DNA from: Arcticibacterium luteifluviistationis
GTDB lineage: Bacteria > Bacteroidota > Bacteroidia > Cytophagales > Spirosomataceae
Length of the DNA stretch: 64,000 nucleotides
Assembly: GCF_003258705.1 (NCBI RefSeq)
Contig: NZ_CP029480.1
Location: forward strand, 62,001-126,000
Direction: 5' to 3'
This document shows positions 47,585 through 56,497 of this stretch, in pieces. The translations under genes and the position numbers were made by a program. The notes beneath the pieces were generated by a model that saw only the letters and a program-made list of their open reading frames with translations, did no database searches and was not told the DNA's origin. Within the stretch, counting starts at the first letter, position 1. Every line of letters begins with the position of its first letter.

Positions 47585-47636
47585 TCGTCGTTGTGCGTCA
47601 TACGACCAATCTCTCGTGAAAAAAAATGACTAAAAA

Positions 47637-49856
47637 GTGATTACTAAAATAAACATAAATAAAGTAGCGAGTTATAAAAGTCAAACGACTTTAGAAACAG
47701 ATAAGGCATTAAATTTAATTTATGGCTTAAATGGCACGGGCAAAAGCACTTTATCAAATTATCTTTTAAAAATAACAGATGAAAAGTTTAAAGATTGTTC
47801 TGTTGAAGGTTTAGATGAGAATCACGAAATATTAGTTTATAACCAGACATTTATTCAAGAAAACTTCTTTGAATCTGAAAGTCTTAAAGGGATTTTTACT
47901 CTTTCTAAAGAAAATAAAGAAGCGGAAACAAAAATTTCCAGTGCCCAAAAAGAAATAGGAAAACTAGACGGAGAAAAAATCAAAAAAAACGAAGAGCTTG
48001 AAAGTGAAAAAATATCAATAAGTCAAAAAACTGAAAATGCAAAAAGCATAGTTTGGAAAATTAAAACCGACTATAGTGGAGGCGACCGTGTTCTTGAGTT
48101 TTGTTTGGAAGGTCATAAAGGCTCAAAGGACAACTTATTTAGCCATATTATTAGTTTAGAAAAGTTCACTGAAAAACCAACAAAAAGCATTGATGAATTA
48201 AAAAATGAGGTACAGGAAATTATGGGAGAAAATGCTCAAAAATATACCTATGTACCTAAAATCACATTCTCATCTTCAAGTATTGAAACAGAAAATATTT
48301 TCAAGAAAGAAATTGTAGGTAATGAAAACAGTAGCGTATCTCAATTAATTACACAACTTGGCAACTCTGATTGGGTAAAATCAGGATTGAAATATTTACC
48401 CGATGGACCATTAAAAGAAAATAAAGATTGCCCTTTTTGTCAAGAAAAAACTATTTCAAACGAACTAGTAGAAAGTATCAAGGATTACTTTGATGCTTCA
48501 TATGAAGCGGATATAAACTCTATTAAAACTTCTCTAGAAGAGTATTCAGAATCTATTCAGCAAATCCCTAACAAAACCGAATTTGAAGCCAATCCAAAAT
48601 TTGAAGTGTTCAAAAAGGATTTTGAAATTAAATTTAGTGCTTTCAATCAATTAGTGAAGTTTAACAAAAAAAAGATTGAAGAAAAAATTAAAACACCAAG
48701 TTTAGCTCGAACACTTGAAAACTCGACAAAATCATTAGAAGAAATTAATGATGTTATCAGTAAAATGAACGCTTCAATTTTAGAACATAATAATAATATT
48801 GACCAAAAAGCAACCGTAAAAACAACGATAAAAAAGACCTTTTGGGAAATTATGCGTTGGGATTATGACCAAACAATCAGTTCATTTCTTTTGGACTATA
48901 ATACATCAAAGGCTAAAACAGATTTAATGAATGTATCAATCGAAGATTATGACAAAAAAATTTCTGAACAAAGGTCAATTATATACGAACAGCAAAAAAA
49001 GACAGTAAATATTGACGAAGCAGTTGCTAGCATTAATAATGGATTAATTGACTTGGGTATCACGGATTTCAAAATTGAAAATCATTCTGATAATCTTTAC
49101 AAAATAGTGAGAGGAGAAAACAAAGAAAGAGTTTTCCGTTCTTTAAGTGAAGGAGAAAAAATGATTATTAGTTTCTTATACTTTCTAGAAATGTGCAGAG
49201 GTAAACAAGAAGCAACCGACACAGGTAAAAAGAAAATTATTGTTATTGACGACCCTATTTCTAGTCTTTCTCATATCTATATCTTCAATATCGGCAGACT
49301 AATTAAAAAAGAGTTTTTTGGAGAAAAGGAAACAAAAAAAGATGAGGAAACGGGCGAACGGATAAATATTTGGAACTATAAATACGAACAAGTTTTTATA
49401 TTAACTCACAGTCTATATTTCTTTTACGAGATTACAGAAACAAAACACGAGGAACGAAAAGAGACTCAAAAGCTGTTTAGACTTATAAAAAACAATAATG
49501 GCAGTAGTTTTCAAAGAATGAAATACGAAGAGATTCAAAATGACTATCAAGCATATTGGTATATAATAAAAGATGAAAACCAACCACCAGCTTTAATCGC
49601 AAATTGTATGCGAAACGTTATTGAGTATTTTTTCAATTTCGTTGAGAAGAAAGATTTAAATAACTTTTTCAATCAAGAACCTTTAAGTTCTAATAGATTT
49701 CAAGCATTTTATAGGTATATAAATAGAGAATCTCACTCGTTAGGTCAAAACATATTTGACTTTAAAGAGTTTGACTATGCTGACTTTAAAGATGGTTTTG
49801 CTGAATTATTTAAGGTAGCAGGTTATGAGGAACATCATCAAAAAATGATAAAATAA
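47637..49856 (+). CDS. RloC/PrrC-like AAA_13 ATPase, possible anticodon nuclease
   Basis: The start is GTG 47637 (no in-frame ATG upstream). The 739-residue protein has Walker A IYGLNGTGKSTLSNYL near 29-44 and a Q-loop-like VYNQTFIQENFF near 77-88. A coiled-coil region carries a CPFC zinc-hook-like motif near 265-268. A second coil follows, then the ABC signature SLSEGEKMIISFLYFLEM near 502-519, Walker B KIIVIDDPISSLSH near 529-542, and a C-terminal domain with RNVIEYFFNF near 656-665 and YINRESHSLG near 694-703. RloC-type proteins are SMC-like DNA-damage or restriction sensors with an Arg-Glu-His tRNA anticodon nuclease. The Arg, Glu and His are present in order, but such residues also occur in AAA_13 proteins without shown nuclease activity. 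Confidence 0.8.
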   Translation: MITKININKVASYKSQTTLETDKALNLIYGLNGTGKSTLSNYLLKITDEKFKDCSVEGLDENHEILVYNQTFIQENFFESESLKGIFTLSKENKEAETKISSAQKEIGKLDGEKIKKNEELESEKISISQKTENAKSIVWKIKTDYSGGDRVLEFCLEGHKGSKDNLFSHIISLEKFTEKPTKSIDELKNEVQEIMGENAQKYTYVPKITFSSSSIETENIFKKEIVGNENSSVSQLITQLGNSDWVKSGLKYLPDGPLKENKDCPFCQEKTISNELVESIKDYFDASYEADINSIKTSLEEYSESIQQIPNKTEFEANPKFEVFKKDFEIKFSAFNQLVKFNKKKIEEKIKTPSLARTLENSTKSLEEINDVISKMNASILEHNNNIDQKATVKTTIKKTFWEIMRWDYDQTISSFLLDYNTSKAKTDLMNVSIEDYDKKISEQRSIIYEQQKKTVNIDEAVASINNGLIDLGITDFKIENHSDNLYKIVRGENKERVFRSLSEGEKMIISFLYFLEMCRGKQEATDTGKKKIIVIDDPISSLSHIYIFNIGRLIKKEFFGEKETKKDEETGERINIWNYKYEQVFILTHSLYFFYEITETKHEERKETQKLFRLIKNNNGSSFQRMKYEEIQNDYQAYWYIIKDENQPPALIANCMRNVIEYFFNFVEKKDLNNFFNQEPLSSNRFQAFYRYINRESHSLGQNIFDFKEFDYADFKDGFAELFKVAGYEEHHQKMIK

Positions 49857-49869
49857 AAAAAGTACGAAC

Positions 49870-49932
49870 GCACAACAATTAGGCTCGAATGCAGCGAACT
49901 AAGACTTCGGTTCATTTGAGCCTCTGTTGAGC
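49870..49932 (+). repeat. attC-like imperfect hairpin site
   Basis: The outer boxes GCACAAC and GTTGAGC pair at six of seven positions. The inner arms AGGCTCGAATG (49881-49891) and CATTTGAGCCT (49913-49923) pair over 11 positions with one G-T. The arms are separated by unequal spacers (4 and 2 bases), and the central loop holds CGAA/TTCG. The 63-bp length and the GTTRRRY right box fit integron attC sites. It starts 13 bp after the RloC-like stop. Confidence 0.5.
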
Positions 49933-49989
49933 TCAAGCACCCAGATATTTGCTATGGGGATTCAATGGAACTCGTTTGTTATTTGTGTT

Positions 49990-50256
49990 TTAAGAAGGGG
50001 TTTCTGTAACCATAATTTCAATTTTGCTCCCTTGATTTCGCCTAAGTTTCCGACTACTCCTGCCTTTTAAATACCCGTCTTTAGTAAAAATGTCAGCTAT
50101 CGACGTACCTCTCCCAGCTCCTAATTTTGGAGTCATTTTTCTATCTAGTCCTGATAACAATAGGAAGAATTTTGTACTGTTAAGCACAACTAATGTACCA
50201 TCCCATATTTGTAAAACCGCACGGTCGCCCCCGTCTATTGATACGCTTAAAAATAC
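49990..50256 (-). pseudogene. 88-codon open remnant without a start codon
   Basis: After the MFS stop, the same frame, past two more stops, is open from 50256 to the TAA at 49990. It reads VFLSVSIDGGDRAVLQIWDG and continues to a C-terminus KIEIMVTETPS. The sequence looks protein-like, but no ATG begins it and the only near start is a late GTG at 50187. It is probably the 3' end of a decayed gene. I do not recognise the family. Confidence 0.35.
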
Positions 50257-50271
50257 CTAATTCTAAAAACC

Positions 50272-51546
50272 TCACCCAAGCTCCACCCTTTCCACTTTTC
50301 CTACTAAAAAGATATAACTGGCTGCTCCCATTAAAGCCAAAACACTTACAAACATGATGGCTGGGGCAAAATCTCCACCTTGCACTAAATAGCCAATAGC
50401 CGCTGGTACTACCATGCCGGATAAACCACCTATGAAGTTGAAAACTCCACCTGTTAACCCAAGTAGTTCTTTCGGTGCTAAAAGCGAAACTAATACCCAG
50501 GCTATTGATGCCAATCCATTCCCAAAGAAGGCGATAGACATAAAAAATGTAACCCAAAACGGGTCATTCACGTAATTGGCTCCCACTATGGTGGTTGAAA
50601 GTAACAATCCTACAATAATTGGCAGTTTCCTGGCAAACGTGGGTGACGAGCCTTTTTTGACCAATAGGTCTGAAATAAACCCTGAAATTAATACGCCAAA
50701 AAATGCAAAAATAAATGGAATAGAGGCCATATAGCCTGATTGTAAAAAATCCATCCCTTTATAGTCTACCAAGTATTTAGGAAACCATGTCAAAAAGAAA
50801 ATAATGGTGGCTCCGAGCCCAAACTGACCTAAATAAATACCCCATAGTTTTCTATTGGTCAATACTACTTTTAAGTGATTCCAATTGAATTTTGAAGCAC
50901 CATCGGCATTAGGACTATCGTCAATTCCACCGCCATCTTCAATAAGTTTTAACTCTGCTTCGCTAATTCTTTTTGAGTCTTTTGGGTCTCGGTAAAACAG
51001 GTACCATATCATCCCCCACAGAATTCCGATACCTCCAGTAATAAAAAACAATGCTCTCCAACCAAAATAAAATTGAATAGCGGTAAGTACTGGAGTTAAA
51101 AACGCCAAACCTATGAATTGACCAGAGGTATAAATAGCAATTGAACTGGCTCTTTCGTTGGCAGGAAACCACTTTGTCACTATCTTATTATTCATTGGGT
51201 AGGACGGCGATTCGAAAATCCCAATCAAAACCCGTAAAACCAAAAGGACAATAAAGCCTGTTACAAAACCCTGAATGACCGTAGCTACAGACCATAGGAG
51301 TATACTAAGAGCATAAAAGCCTCTTATTTTCAGACGATCAGCTAAAAAACCTCCGGGTATTTGTGAAAATGAATAGGCAAACCCAAAGGCCGAAAAGAGA
51401 AAACCCATCTTAATAGTATCAAGGTTTAACTCTTCACTTATCAAAGAAGCTGCCACAGAAATATTACTTCGGTCCATGTAGTTTATCACTACATTCACAA
51501 AAATGGCAGCTAAAATTCCGTATCTAACTTTAGTTGTTTTTACCAT
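50272..51546 (-). CDS. MFS transporter, anion:cation symporter (hexuronate/galactonate) type
   Basis: The 424-residue, 12-helix protein has the ACS-family opening VNYMDRSNISVAASLISEEL near 18-38, the FGFAYSFSQIPGGFLADRL loop near 53-71, and RVLIGIFESPSYPMNNKIVTKWFP near 106-128. DgoT, ExuT and GudP belong to this family and carry hexonates or hexuronates. Its start overlaps dgoD's end by 7 bp, so D-galactonate or a related acid is the likely substrate. It is the last intact gene of the 50-55 kb operon. Confidence 0.9.
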   Translation of the reverse strand: MVKTTKVRYGILAAIFVNVVINYMDRSNISVAASLISEELNLDTIKMGFLFSAFGFAYSFSQIPGGFLADRLKIRGFYALSILLWSVATVIQGFVTGFIVLLVLRVLIGIFESPSYPMNNKIVTKWFPANERASSIAIYTSGQFIGLAFLTPVLTAIQFYFGWRALFFITGGIGILWGMIWYLFYRDPKDSKRISEAELKLIEDGGGIDDSPNADGASKFNWNHLKVVLTNRKLWGIYLGQFGLGATIIFFLTWFPKYLVDYKGMDFLQSGYMASIPFIFAFFGVLISGFISDLLVKKGSSPTFARKLPIIVGLLLSTTIVGANYVNDPFWVTFFMSIAFFGNGLASIAWVLVSLLAPKELLGLTGGVFNFIGGLSGMVVPAAIGYLVQGGDFAPAIMFVSVLALMGAASYIFLVGKVERVELG

Positions 51547-52694
51547 TCTGCTATACTTCCATCTTTGTTAAACCAAGTAGGACTTTTCCAATTATGGCTA
51601 ATTTTTGCTTGCTCTTTTACATATTCCTCGTTTACCTCTATTCCCAACCCTGGGCCTTTAATTACTTCTACAAATCCATCTTTGAAGTCAAAAACACTTT
51701 TGTCTGTAAGGTAATTAAGCAAATCTTTTCCGTCACCAGCACTATACTGTACTCCTAAACTTTGCTCCTGAATAAATGCATTATGACAAGAGGCATCTAC
51801 CTGAAGACATGCCGATAAAGCAATAGGCCCAAGCGGACAATGTGGGGCAGCAGCTACGTCATAGGCCTCTGCCATGCTAATAATCTTTTTACATTCTGTA
51901 ATTCCACCCGCATGGGACAAGTCTGGCTGAATGATATCTACATAACCACTTGAAAGAATTTTCTTGAATTGCCAACGGCTAAACATACGCTCTCCAGTAG
52001 CTATTGGAATGGAACAAGCATTGGCAATGTCTCTAAGAGCTTCATTGTTTTCTGGCTCTACAGCCTCTTCAATAAACATAGGATGATATTCATCCAAAGC
52101 ACTCGCCATCACTTTTGCCATGGCCTTATGTAACCTTCCATGAAAGTCTATGCCTATATCTACGGAGTAACCTACAGCTTCACGAAGAGCGGCTACTCGC
52201 TCCAAAACCCAATCAATTTTTTTATAACTATCTATAATTTGAAGTTCGTTGGTAGCATTCATTTTGACTGCCTCAAAACCTTCAGACTTAGCCCTTAAAA
52301 TTCCGTTTACGAGGTCTTCCTTTGTTTCACCTGCTATCCAAGAGTAGACTTTGACTTTGTCTCTAGCCTTCCCTCCCATGAGGTTATAAATAGGTGTATT
52401 AAAAAACTTGCCTTTAATATCCCAAAGTGCCTGGTCTATGCCAGAAAGAGCACTCATCAACACTGGACCTCCTCTATAAAAACCACCACGGTACATGTTG
52501 TTCCAGTGGGTTTCAATGTCTTGCGGGTCTTTTCCTATCAAAGACTCCATCAATTCTATCACAGCCGCCTTTACGGTGTCTGCTTTTCCTTCCACTATGG
52601 GCTCGCCCCAACCTATTATACCGTTATCTGTTTCAATTTTTAAGAAGAGCCATCTTGGTGGAACTTTAAAGAGTTCAAAGCTTTTAATTTTCAT
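51540..52694 (-). CDS. dgoD: D-galactonate dehydratase
   Basis: The 384-residue enolase-superfamily protein follows E. coli DgoD almost throughout: PPRWLFLKIETDNGIIGWGEP near 12-32, YRGGPVLMSALSGIDQALWDIKG, IDFHGRLHKAMAKV, FIEEAVEP, ATGERMFSRWQFKKIL, IQPDLSHAGGITECKKIISMAEAYDVAAAPHCPLGPIA, and the ending NKDGSIAEW. Metal ligands and the catalytic His residues (FHGR, PHCPLGP) are present. It converts D-galactonate to 2-keto-3-deoxy-galactonate. No 2-keto-3-deoxygalactonate kinase gene is visible, so that step is encoded elsewhere. Confidence 0.95.
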   Translation of the reverse strand: MKIKSFELFKVPPRWLFLKIETDNGIIGWGEPIVEGKADTVKAAVIELMESLIGKDPQDIETHWNNMYRGGFYRGGPVLMSALSGIDQALWDIKGKFFNTPIYNLMGGKARDKVKVYSWIAGETKEDLVNGILRAKSEGFEAVKMNATNELQIIDSYKKIDWVLERVAALREAVGYSVDIGIDFHGRLHKAMAKVMASALDEYHPMFIEEAVEPENNEALRDIANACSIPIATGERMFSRWQFKKILSSGYVDIIQPDLSHAGGITECKKIISMAEAYDVAAAPHCPLGPIALSACLQVDASCHNAFIQEQSLGVQYSAGDGKDLLNYLTDKSVFDFKDGFVEVIKGPGLGIEVNEEYVKEQAKISHNWKSPTWFNKDGSIAEW

Positions 52695-52788
52695 TTTATT
52701 GGGTTGATTTCTGAGTGAAAAATTTATCGTTTATGGTATTACTCGTGAGTATTAAGTTCCTCATAAATAATTAAAATTGCAATTCTTA

Positions 52789-54171
52789 CTAAGGGTGCCT
52801 ATATCTATCCATAAGCTCAATATCTAGCTGTTCGTATTTTTTCTGTAGCATCCATCTTGGGCGTTCTAAAGTCACTTCCCAATCAAAAGCCATTTTGTAC
52901 ATTTCTTTAATTCTATCTGGATATTGAGTGGCAAGATTAACCTGTTCAGACCTATCTTTATCTATCCTAAATAGCTCTGCGGGTCTGTCAGGATAACGAA
53001 TAAACTTCCAATCACCTTCTCTTACCACACATCTTGCATCCTTTTTCCAATACATTATTTCATGAGGTCTCGCTTCTTCTTTTCCACTTAAAAAAGGCAT
53101 AATATCTACACCGTCTAAGTCCGTCAATTCTTTACTATTGCCACCACCTACAGCATAAAAAGTAGGTAGAAAGTCAAGCGTACTAATGGGCAAATCATAC
53201 GTGGTATTAGCTGTTAAATGCCCCGGCCATTTTATTAAAAATGGAACACGAATACCGCCTTCTAAATGGCTTGCTTTTGCACCTGCTAATGGTGCGTTTA
53301 TTGAAGCGTTATGCTCAATTGGTCCGCCATTGTCATTCGTAAAAATCACTATTGTATTTTCTGTAAGTCCTTCTTTATCTAAATGGTCTAAGATTTTCCC
53401 GCATGCCCTATCCATGGCTAGCATCATGGCGGCGGCTACTTTTCTATCTCCTTTAAGATTAGGAAACTGAGCAAGGTCCTCTTCTGTAGCTTCCATTGGA
53501 GTATGAACGGCATTAAAAGCGACGTAAGCAAAAAATGGTTTTTCCTTATTTTCGGAAATGAACTTTACGGCTTCATCTGCCAATAAATCAGTTAAATACT
53601 TCTGTGGTTCTTGAAAGTTATTAAAACCATATTCAAATTTATTTTGTGGGTCGGCAGGTGGCTTTGGGTAAGCAAAAAAACTTCTAGCACCTCCTCTAAA
53701 TCCTGCAAAAGTATCAAAACCACGTTTTAAAGGATGAAAACGATCGGCTCCGCCTTGATGCCATTTTCCAAAAATAGCGGAAGTATAACCTACCTTCTTT
53801 AAATAATCTGCAATCGTTTTTTCTTCTAATGGCAATCCCATTTCTAGTCCATCCGCTGCAGATACAGGACTCATAAAACCAGGTACATTGTTTTCTTCAT
53901 ACCCAAACCGTTGCTGGTATTTACCAGTCAATAAACCAGCTCTACTAGGCCCACAAGTAGGGTCGCTAACGTAGGCTTGCGTGGCACGAACGCTTTGTTT
54001 CGCTAATCTATCAAGGTTTGGCGTTTTCATCTCAGTACTTCCATGAAATCCAAAGTCTGCGTAGCCTGCATCGTCAGCAAAAAGTAAAACTATATTCGGC
54101 TTCTTTTGACCTGCCGCTGATAGACAAACTATACTTAATAAGAGCGGTAAAAACTTTTTCATTTTAATCAT
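52789..54171 (-). CDS. Secreted formylglycine-dependent sulfatase (S1 family)
   Basis: The 460-residue protein has a signal peptide [19 protein letters not shown] (from residue 4). The catalytic motif is [13 protein letters not shown] near 73-85, whose Cys becomes formylglycine. Metal ligands are in [15 protein letters not shown] near 30-44 and IFTNDNGG near 273-280. The His residues lie in FGKWHQGG near 134-141 and NAVHTPME near 219-226. It removes sulfate from carbohydrates in the periplasm. The specific sulfate position cannot be read from the sequence; sulfated porphyran or carrageenan oligosaccharides are the sensible targets in this locus. Confidence 0.93.
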   Translation of the reverse strand: MIKMKKFLPLLLSIVCLSAAGQKKPNIVLLFADDAGYADFGFHGSTEMKTPNLDRLAKQSVRATQAYVSDPTCGPSRAGLLTGKYQQRFGYEENNVPGFMSPVSAADGLEMGLPLEEKTIADYLKKVGYTSAIFGKWHQGGADRFHPLKRGFDTFAGFRGGARSFFAYPKPPADPQNKFEYGFNNFQEPQKYLTDLLADEAVKFISENKEKPFFAYVAFNAVHTPMEATEEDLAQFPNLKGDRKVAAAMMLAMDRACGKILDHLDKEGLTENTIVIFTNDNGGPIEHNASINAPLAGAKASHLEGGIRVPFLIKWPGHLTANTTYDLPISTLDFLPTFYAVGGGNSKELTDLDGVDIMPFLSGKEEARPHEIMYWKKDARCVVREGDWKFIRYPDRPAELFRIDKDRSEQVNLATQYPDRIKEMYKMAFDWEVTLERPRWMLQKKYEQLDIELMDRYRHP

Positions 54172-54213
54172 TAATTCGGTTTGAAAACTGACCAGTGAAA
54201 CATAAAAATAACA

Positions 54214-54834
54214 TTAAGTTGCCGCCGACAGGACACTTTTAAAGTGCTCTTCTAGCTTTGTCCAGTTTTTGTCGTGTATCAATTCTTTAGGAAATAAAGT
54301 ACCTCCCATTCCTGCTCCTACTGCACCAGCTTGAAGAAATTCTTTTATGTTTTCTTTTGACACACCACCAGTAGGCAATAGTTTAATTTCATTTAATGGC
54401 CCCAGTACATCTTTTATATACGAACTACCCAAAGCTCCTGCAGGAAAAACCTTTACCGCTGTAGCTCCCGCACTCCATGCTTGGAAAATCTCTGTAGGCG
54501 TATATGCTCCAGGAAAAATAGGAATACCCATATCCACCGCTTTTCTTATCACCGCTAAATCTATAATTGGCGTTACTATAAATGAGGCTCCTGCATTAAT
54601 GGCCTTTTTATAATCGTCCATAGTACATACCGTTCCTGCTCCTATTTTTAAACTTGGAAACTTAGCCACAAGTGAAGCTATAATTTCTTCAACACCCTTG
54701 GTATTCATGGTAATTTCTAGGTATTTCAGACCGGCATTTTGATAAGCTTCAGCAATCTGATGACAAGTGGCTAGGTCAAAACCTCTAAGTATTCCTACAA
54801 TAGGAGCTTTTATAAAATCGGGTAATACGTTCAT
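54214..54834 (-). CDS. KDPG/KDPGal aldolase (class I, Eda/DgoA type)
   Basis: The 206-residue TIM-barrel protein has IVGILRGFD near 12-20 with the general acid/base Glu in LKYLEITMNTKG near 34-45, GAGTVCTMDDYKKAINAGASFIVTP near 67-91 and the Schiff-base Lys in AVKVFPAG near 126-133. It splits 2-keto-3-deoxy-6-phospho-gluconate or -galactonate to pyruvate and glyceraldehyde 3-phosphate. Its place beside dgoD favours the galactonate version. It is encoded 42 bp before the sulfatase. Confidence 0.92.
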   Translation of the reverse strand: MNVLPDFIKAPIVGILRGFDLATCHQIAEAYQNAGLKYLEITMNTKGVEEIIASLVAKFPSLKIGAGTVCTMDDYKKAINAGASFIVTPIIDLAVIRKAVDMGIPIFPGAYTPTEIFQAWSAGATAVKVFPAGALGSSYIKDVLGPLNEIKLLPTGGVSKENIKEFLQAGAVGAGMGGTLFPKELIHDKNWTKLEEHFKSVLSAAT

Positions 54835-54842
54835 AATTGATA

Positions 54843-55109
54843 TTAAGATAAAACCAAAGAGACTCTTTTTTTTATAATTGCCTGTCTCAGCTTAAGCATC
54901 CATTCTACTTGCTCGCTTCGCGGAGTTGCAGACCATGTTTCAAAACCTTTTTAAGCACCAATAAGTGCTTTTTCCATTTCTTGTTTTCCTAGCCAAGCTA
55001 GCTTGGCCACCACTTTATGATCACTCGGTGAAACCACCTCAAACTCTCTTCCCGAAACGACTTCTATCAACTCGCCGTTTATATAAGGTCTTTTCTTTTC
55101 AAAATCCAT
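54843..55109 (-). pseudogene. Aldehyde dehydrogenase N-terminal remnant with in-frame stop
   Basis: ATG 55109 opens a frame reading KRPYINGELIEVVSGREFEV and VSPSDHKVVAKL, the typical ALDH N-terminus. A TAA stop follows at 54951-54953, and the same frame resumes KGFETWSATPRSEQVEWMLK until TAA 54843-54845. Only about 88 of the roughly 480 codons of an ALDH remain; the Cys and Glu active site is gone. It was once the first gene of the aldolase-sulfatase-dgoD operon. A sugar-aldehyde dehydrogenase, such as one for 3,6-anhydro-galactose, would suit this locus, but the fragment cannot show specificity. Confidence 0.75.
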
Positions 55110-55512
55110 ATTCACATCTTTAAGCTGTTAATACATACTTTCAATAGAGGATATATTCATTTCAATATCTATGTTCTTTTCGGTTTTTAGAACTTCAATT
55201 GATTGACCTTAAGTGAAATTAACATACTCTAACCGGCCAATTTAAAATGAAGCTAACCTAGATAAATCAAGGCATTAATTTAAAAGTTAAAGGCTATCAT
55301 TTTTTCAACAAAACGATGTTAAAATGAACCTCGACATTTTTAAATCATACAAATAAAGGAGGAAACAATAAGAATCTAGACCTAAGGATTACCCTTAACT
55401 TGCACTATATTAGCATAGTGCTACCATACAGACCTGAATTAAGCCTGAAATACTTTATATCTCAATACTATAACTAAGATTTTTCTTTTGATCGGCTTTT
55501 AATCTGGATACC
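55110..55512. other. Intergenic region upstream of the dgoD operon
   Basis: These 403 bp contain no gene. They separate the 3' end of the AraC regulator from the decayed ALDH, so they hold the promoter of the minus-strand galactonate operon. I saw no clear operator. Confidence 0.5.
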
Positions 55513-56361
55513 TCATACTGCAGGTATTCTGGTATTTCTTATTTCCCTAAACTGGCTTGGGCTCATGCCAATCTGTTTTTTAAAACTCCGATTAAAATAA
55601 GGTATATCTTGAAATCCAGTTTCAAAGGCAATCTCGTTAATCCTCTTATTACTTGTTACCAATAATTGTACAACCGCCTCAATTCTGTATTCCAGAATAA
55701 CTTCAAAAAACGTTTTGCCTGTAATATTCTTAAAATAACGACAAAAGGAAGTAGTAGTAAGGCCAGCTATTTCTGCCACATTTTCTAAAGAAATTTGTTC
55801 TCTAAAATGCTCTATGATGTATGAAAAGACTAAATGAAACCGATCGGGGTTTGACTTACCAACAGGAGCAACATCAAGTAAAATACTTTTCTCGGCATTG
55901 GCCAATTTTAGAAAAAGTTGAAGTAGGGCTATTATTCTTTGAGACTCATCTTTTTTAAAAATAGACTTCATTTCTTGCCCAAAATTTTGCCCCTTAAACT
56001 TTACACCCAAATTCGCCATAGAAAACAAGGCCTTCAAAACTGAAAACTCTGGTAATTTCAAAAATGATTCACTAAACACATCCTCATGAAATTGTATAAC
56101 ATAGGAACTCACAAAAGAACCATCTTCATCTGGCCTATTTAACCAGCAATGTGGCAAATTCGCCCCTAAAAACACCAAATCACCCTCCTCAAACTCTTCC
56201 ATTTTCATACCCACGTGCCTAACTCCCCTACCCTTTTCTATATAGGTAAGTTCTAGTTCTGGGTGATAATGAAATGGGGTTTCAAAATTAGGTTTTGAAA
56301 TTTCTCTAAAAAGCACGGAAGTGCTTCTTCTTGGTTCAATATGCTCTAAAACTGCCTTCAT
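55513..56361 (-). CDS. AraC-family regulator with cupin sensor
   Basis: The 282-residue protein has an N-terminal cupin (HYHPELELTYIEKGRGVRHVG near 27-47, EEGDLVFLGANLPHCW near 58-73) and two C-terminal helix-turn-helix units (ISLENVAEIAGLTTTSFCRYFKNITGKTFFE near 185-215; INEIAFETGFQDIPYFNRSFKKQIGMSPSQFRE near 240-272). This type senses a sugar and activates catabolic genes. It is divergent from the ADH-P450 operon with a 136-bp gap, making that operon its likeliest target. Confidence 0.92.
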   Translation of the reverse strand: MKAVLEHIEPRRSTSVLFREISKPNFETPFHYHPELELTYIEKGRGVRHVGMKMEEFEEGDLVFLGANLPHCWLNRPDEDGSFVSSYVIQFHEDVFSESFLKLPEFSVLKALFSMANLGVKFKGQNFGQEMKSIFKKDESQRIIALLQLFLKLANAEKSILLDVAPVGKSNPDRFHLVFSYIIEHFREQISLENVAEIAGLTTTSFCRYFKNITGKTFFEVILEYRIEAVVQLLVTSNKRINEIAFETGFQDIPYFNRSFKKQIGMSPSQFREIRNTRIPAV

Positions 56362-56497
56362 TTATCAATAAAATAAACTCTAATACTAATGAAAGACAAT
56401 ATACAACAATCAATTGAAAATTTGAGTCAAAGTTTTGGTTACAAAAACAACGAATTTTGTAAACCTAAAACGCTTAAAATTCAATTAATCTTAAAAA

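Larger units (their letters stand above)
47590..49932 (+). mobile_element. Putative integron-type single-gene cassette carrying the RloC-like gene
   Basis: The left boundary is GTTGTGC (47590-47596). The right end is an attC-like hairpin beginning GCACAAC (49870-49876) and ending GTTGAGC (49926-49932). In integron cassettes the 3' R'' box is complementary to the cassette's own 5' TTRRRY-type end, not necessarily to the next sequence. Here GCACAAC is a perfect complement of the left GTTGTGC and has one mismatch to the right GTTGAGC. This predicts cassette ends at about G47590/T47591 and G49926/T49927. No integron integrase is in the window. Confidence 0.5.
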
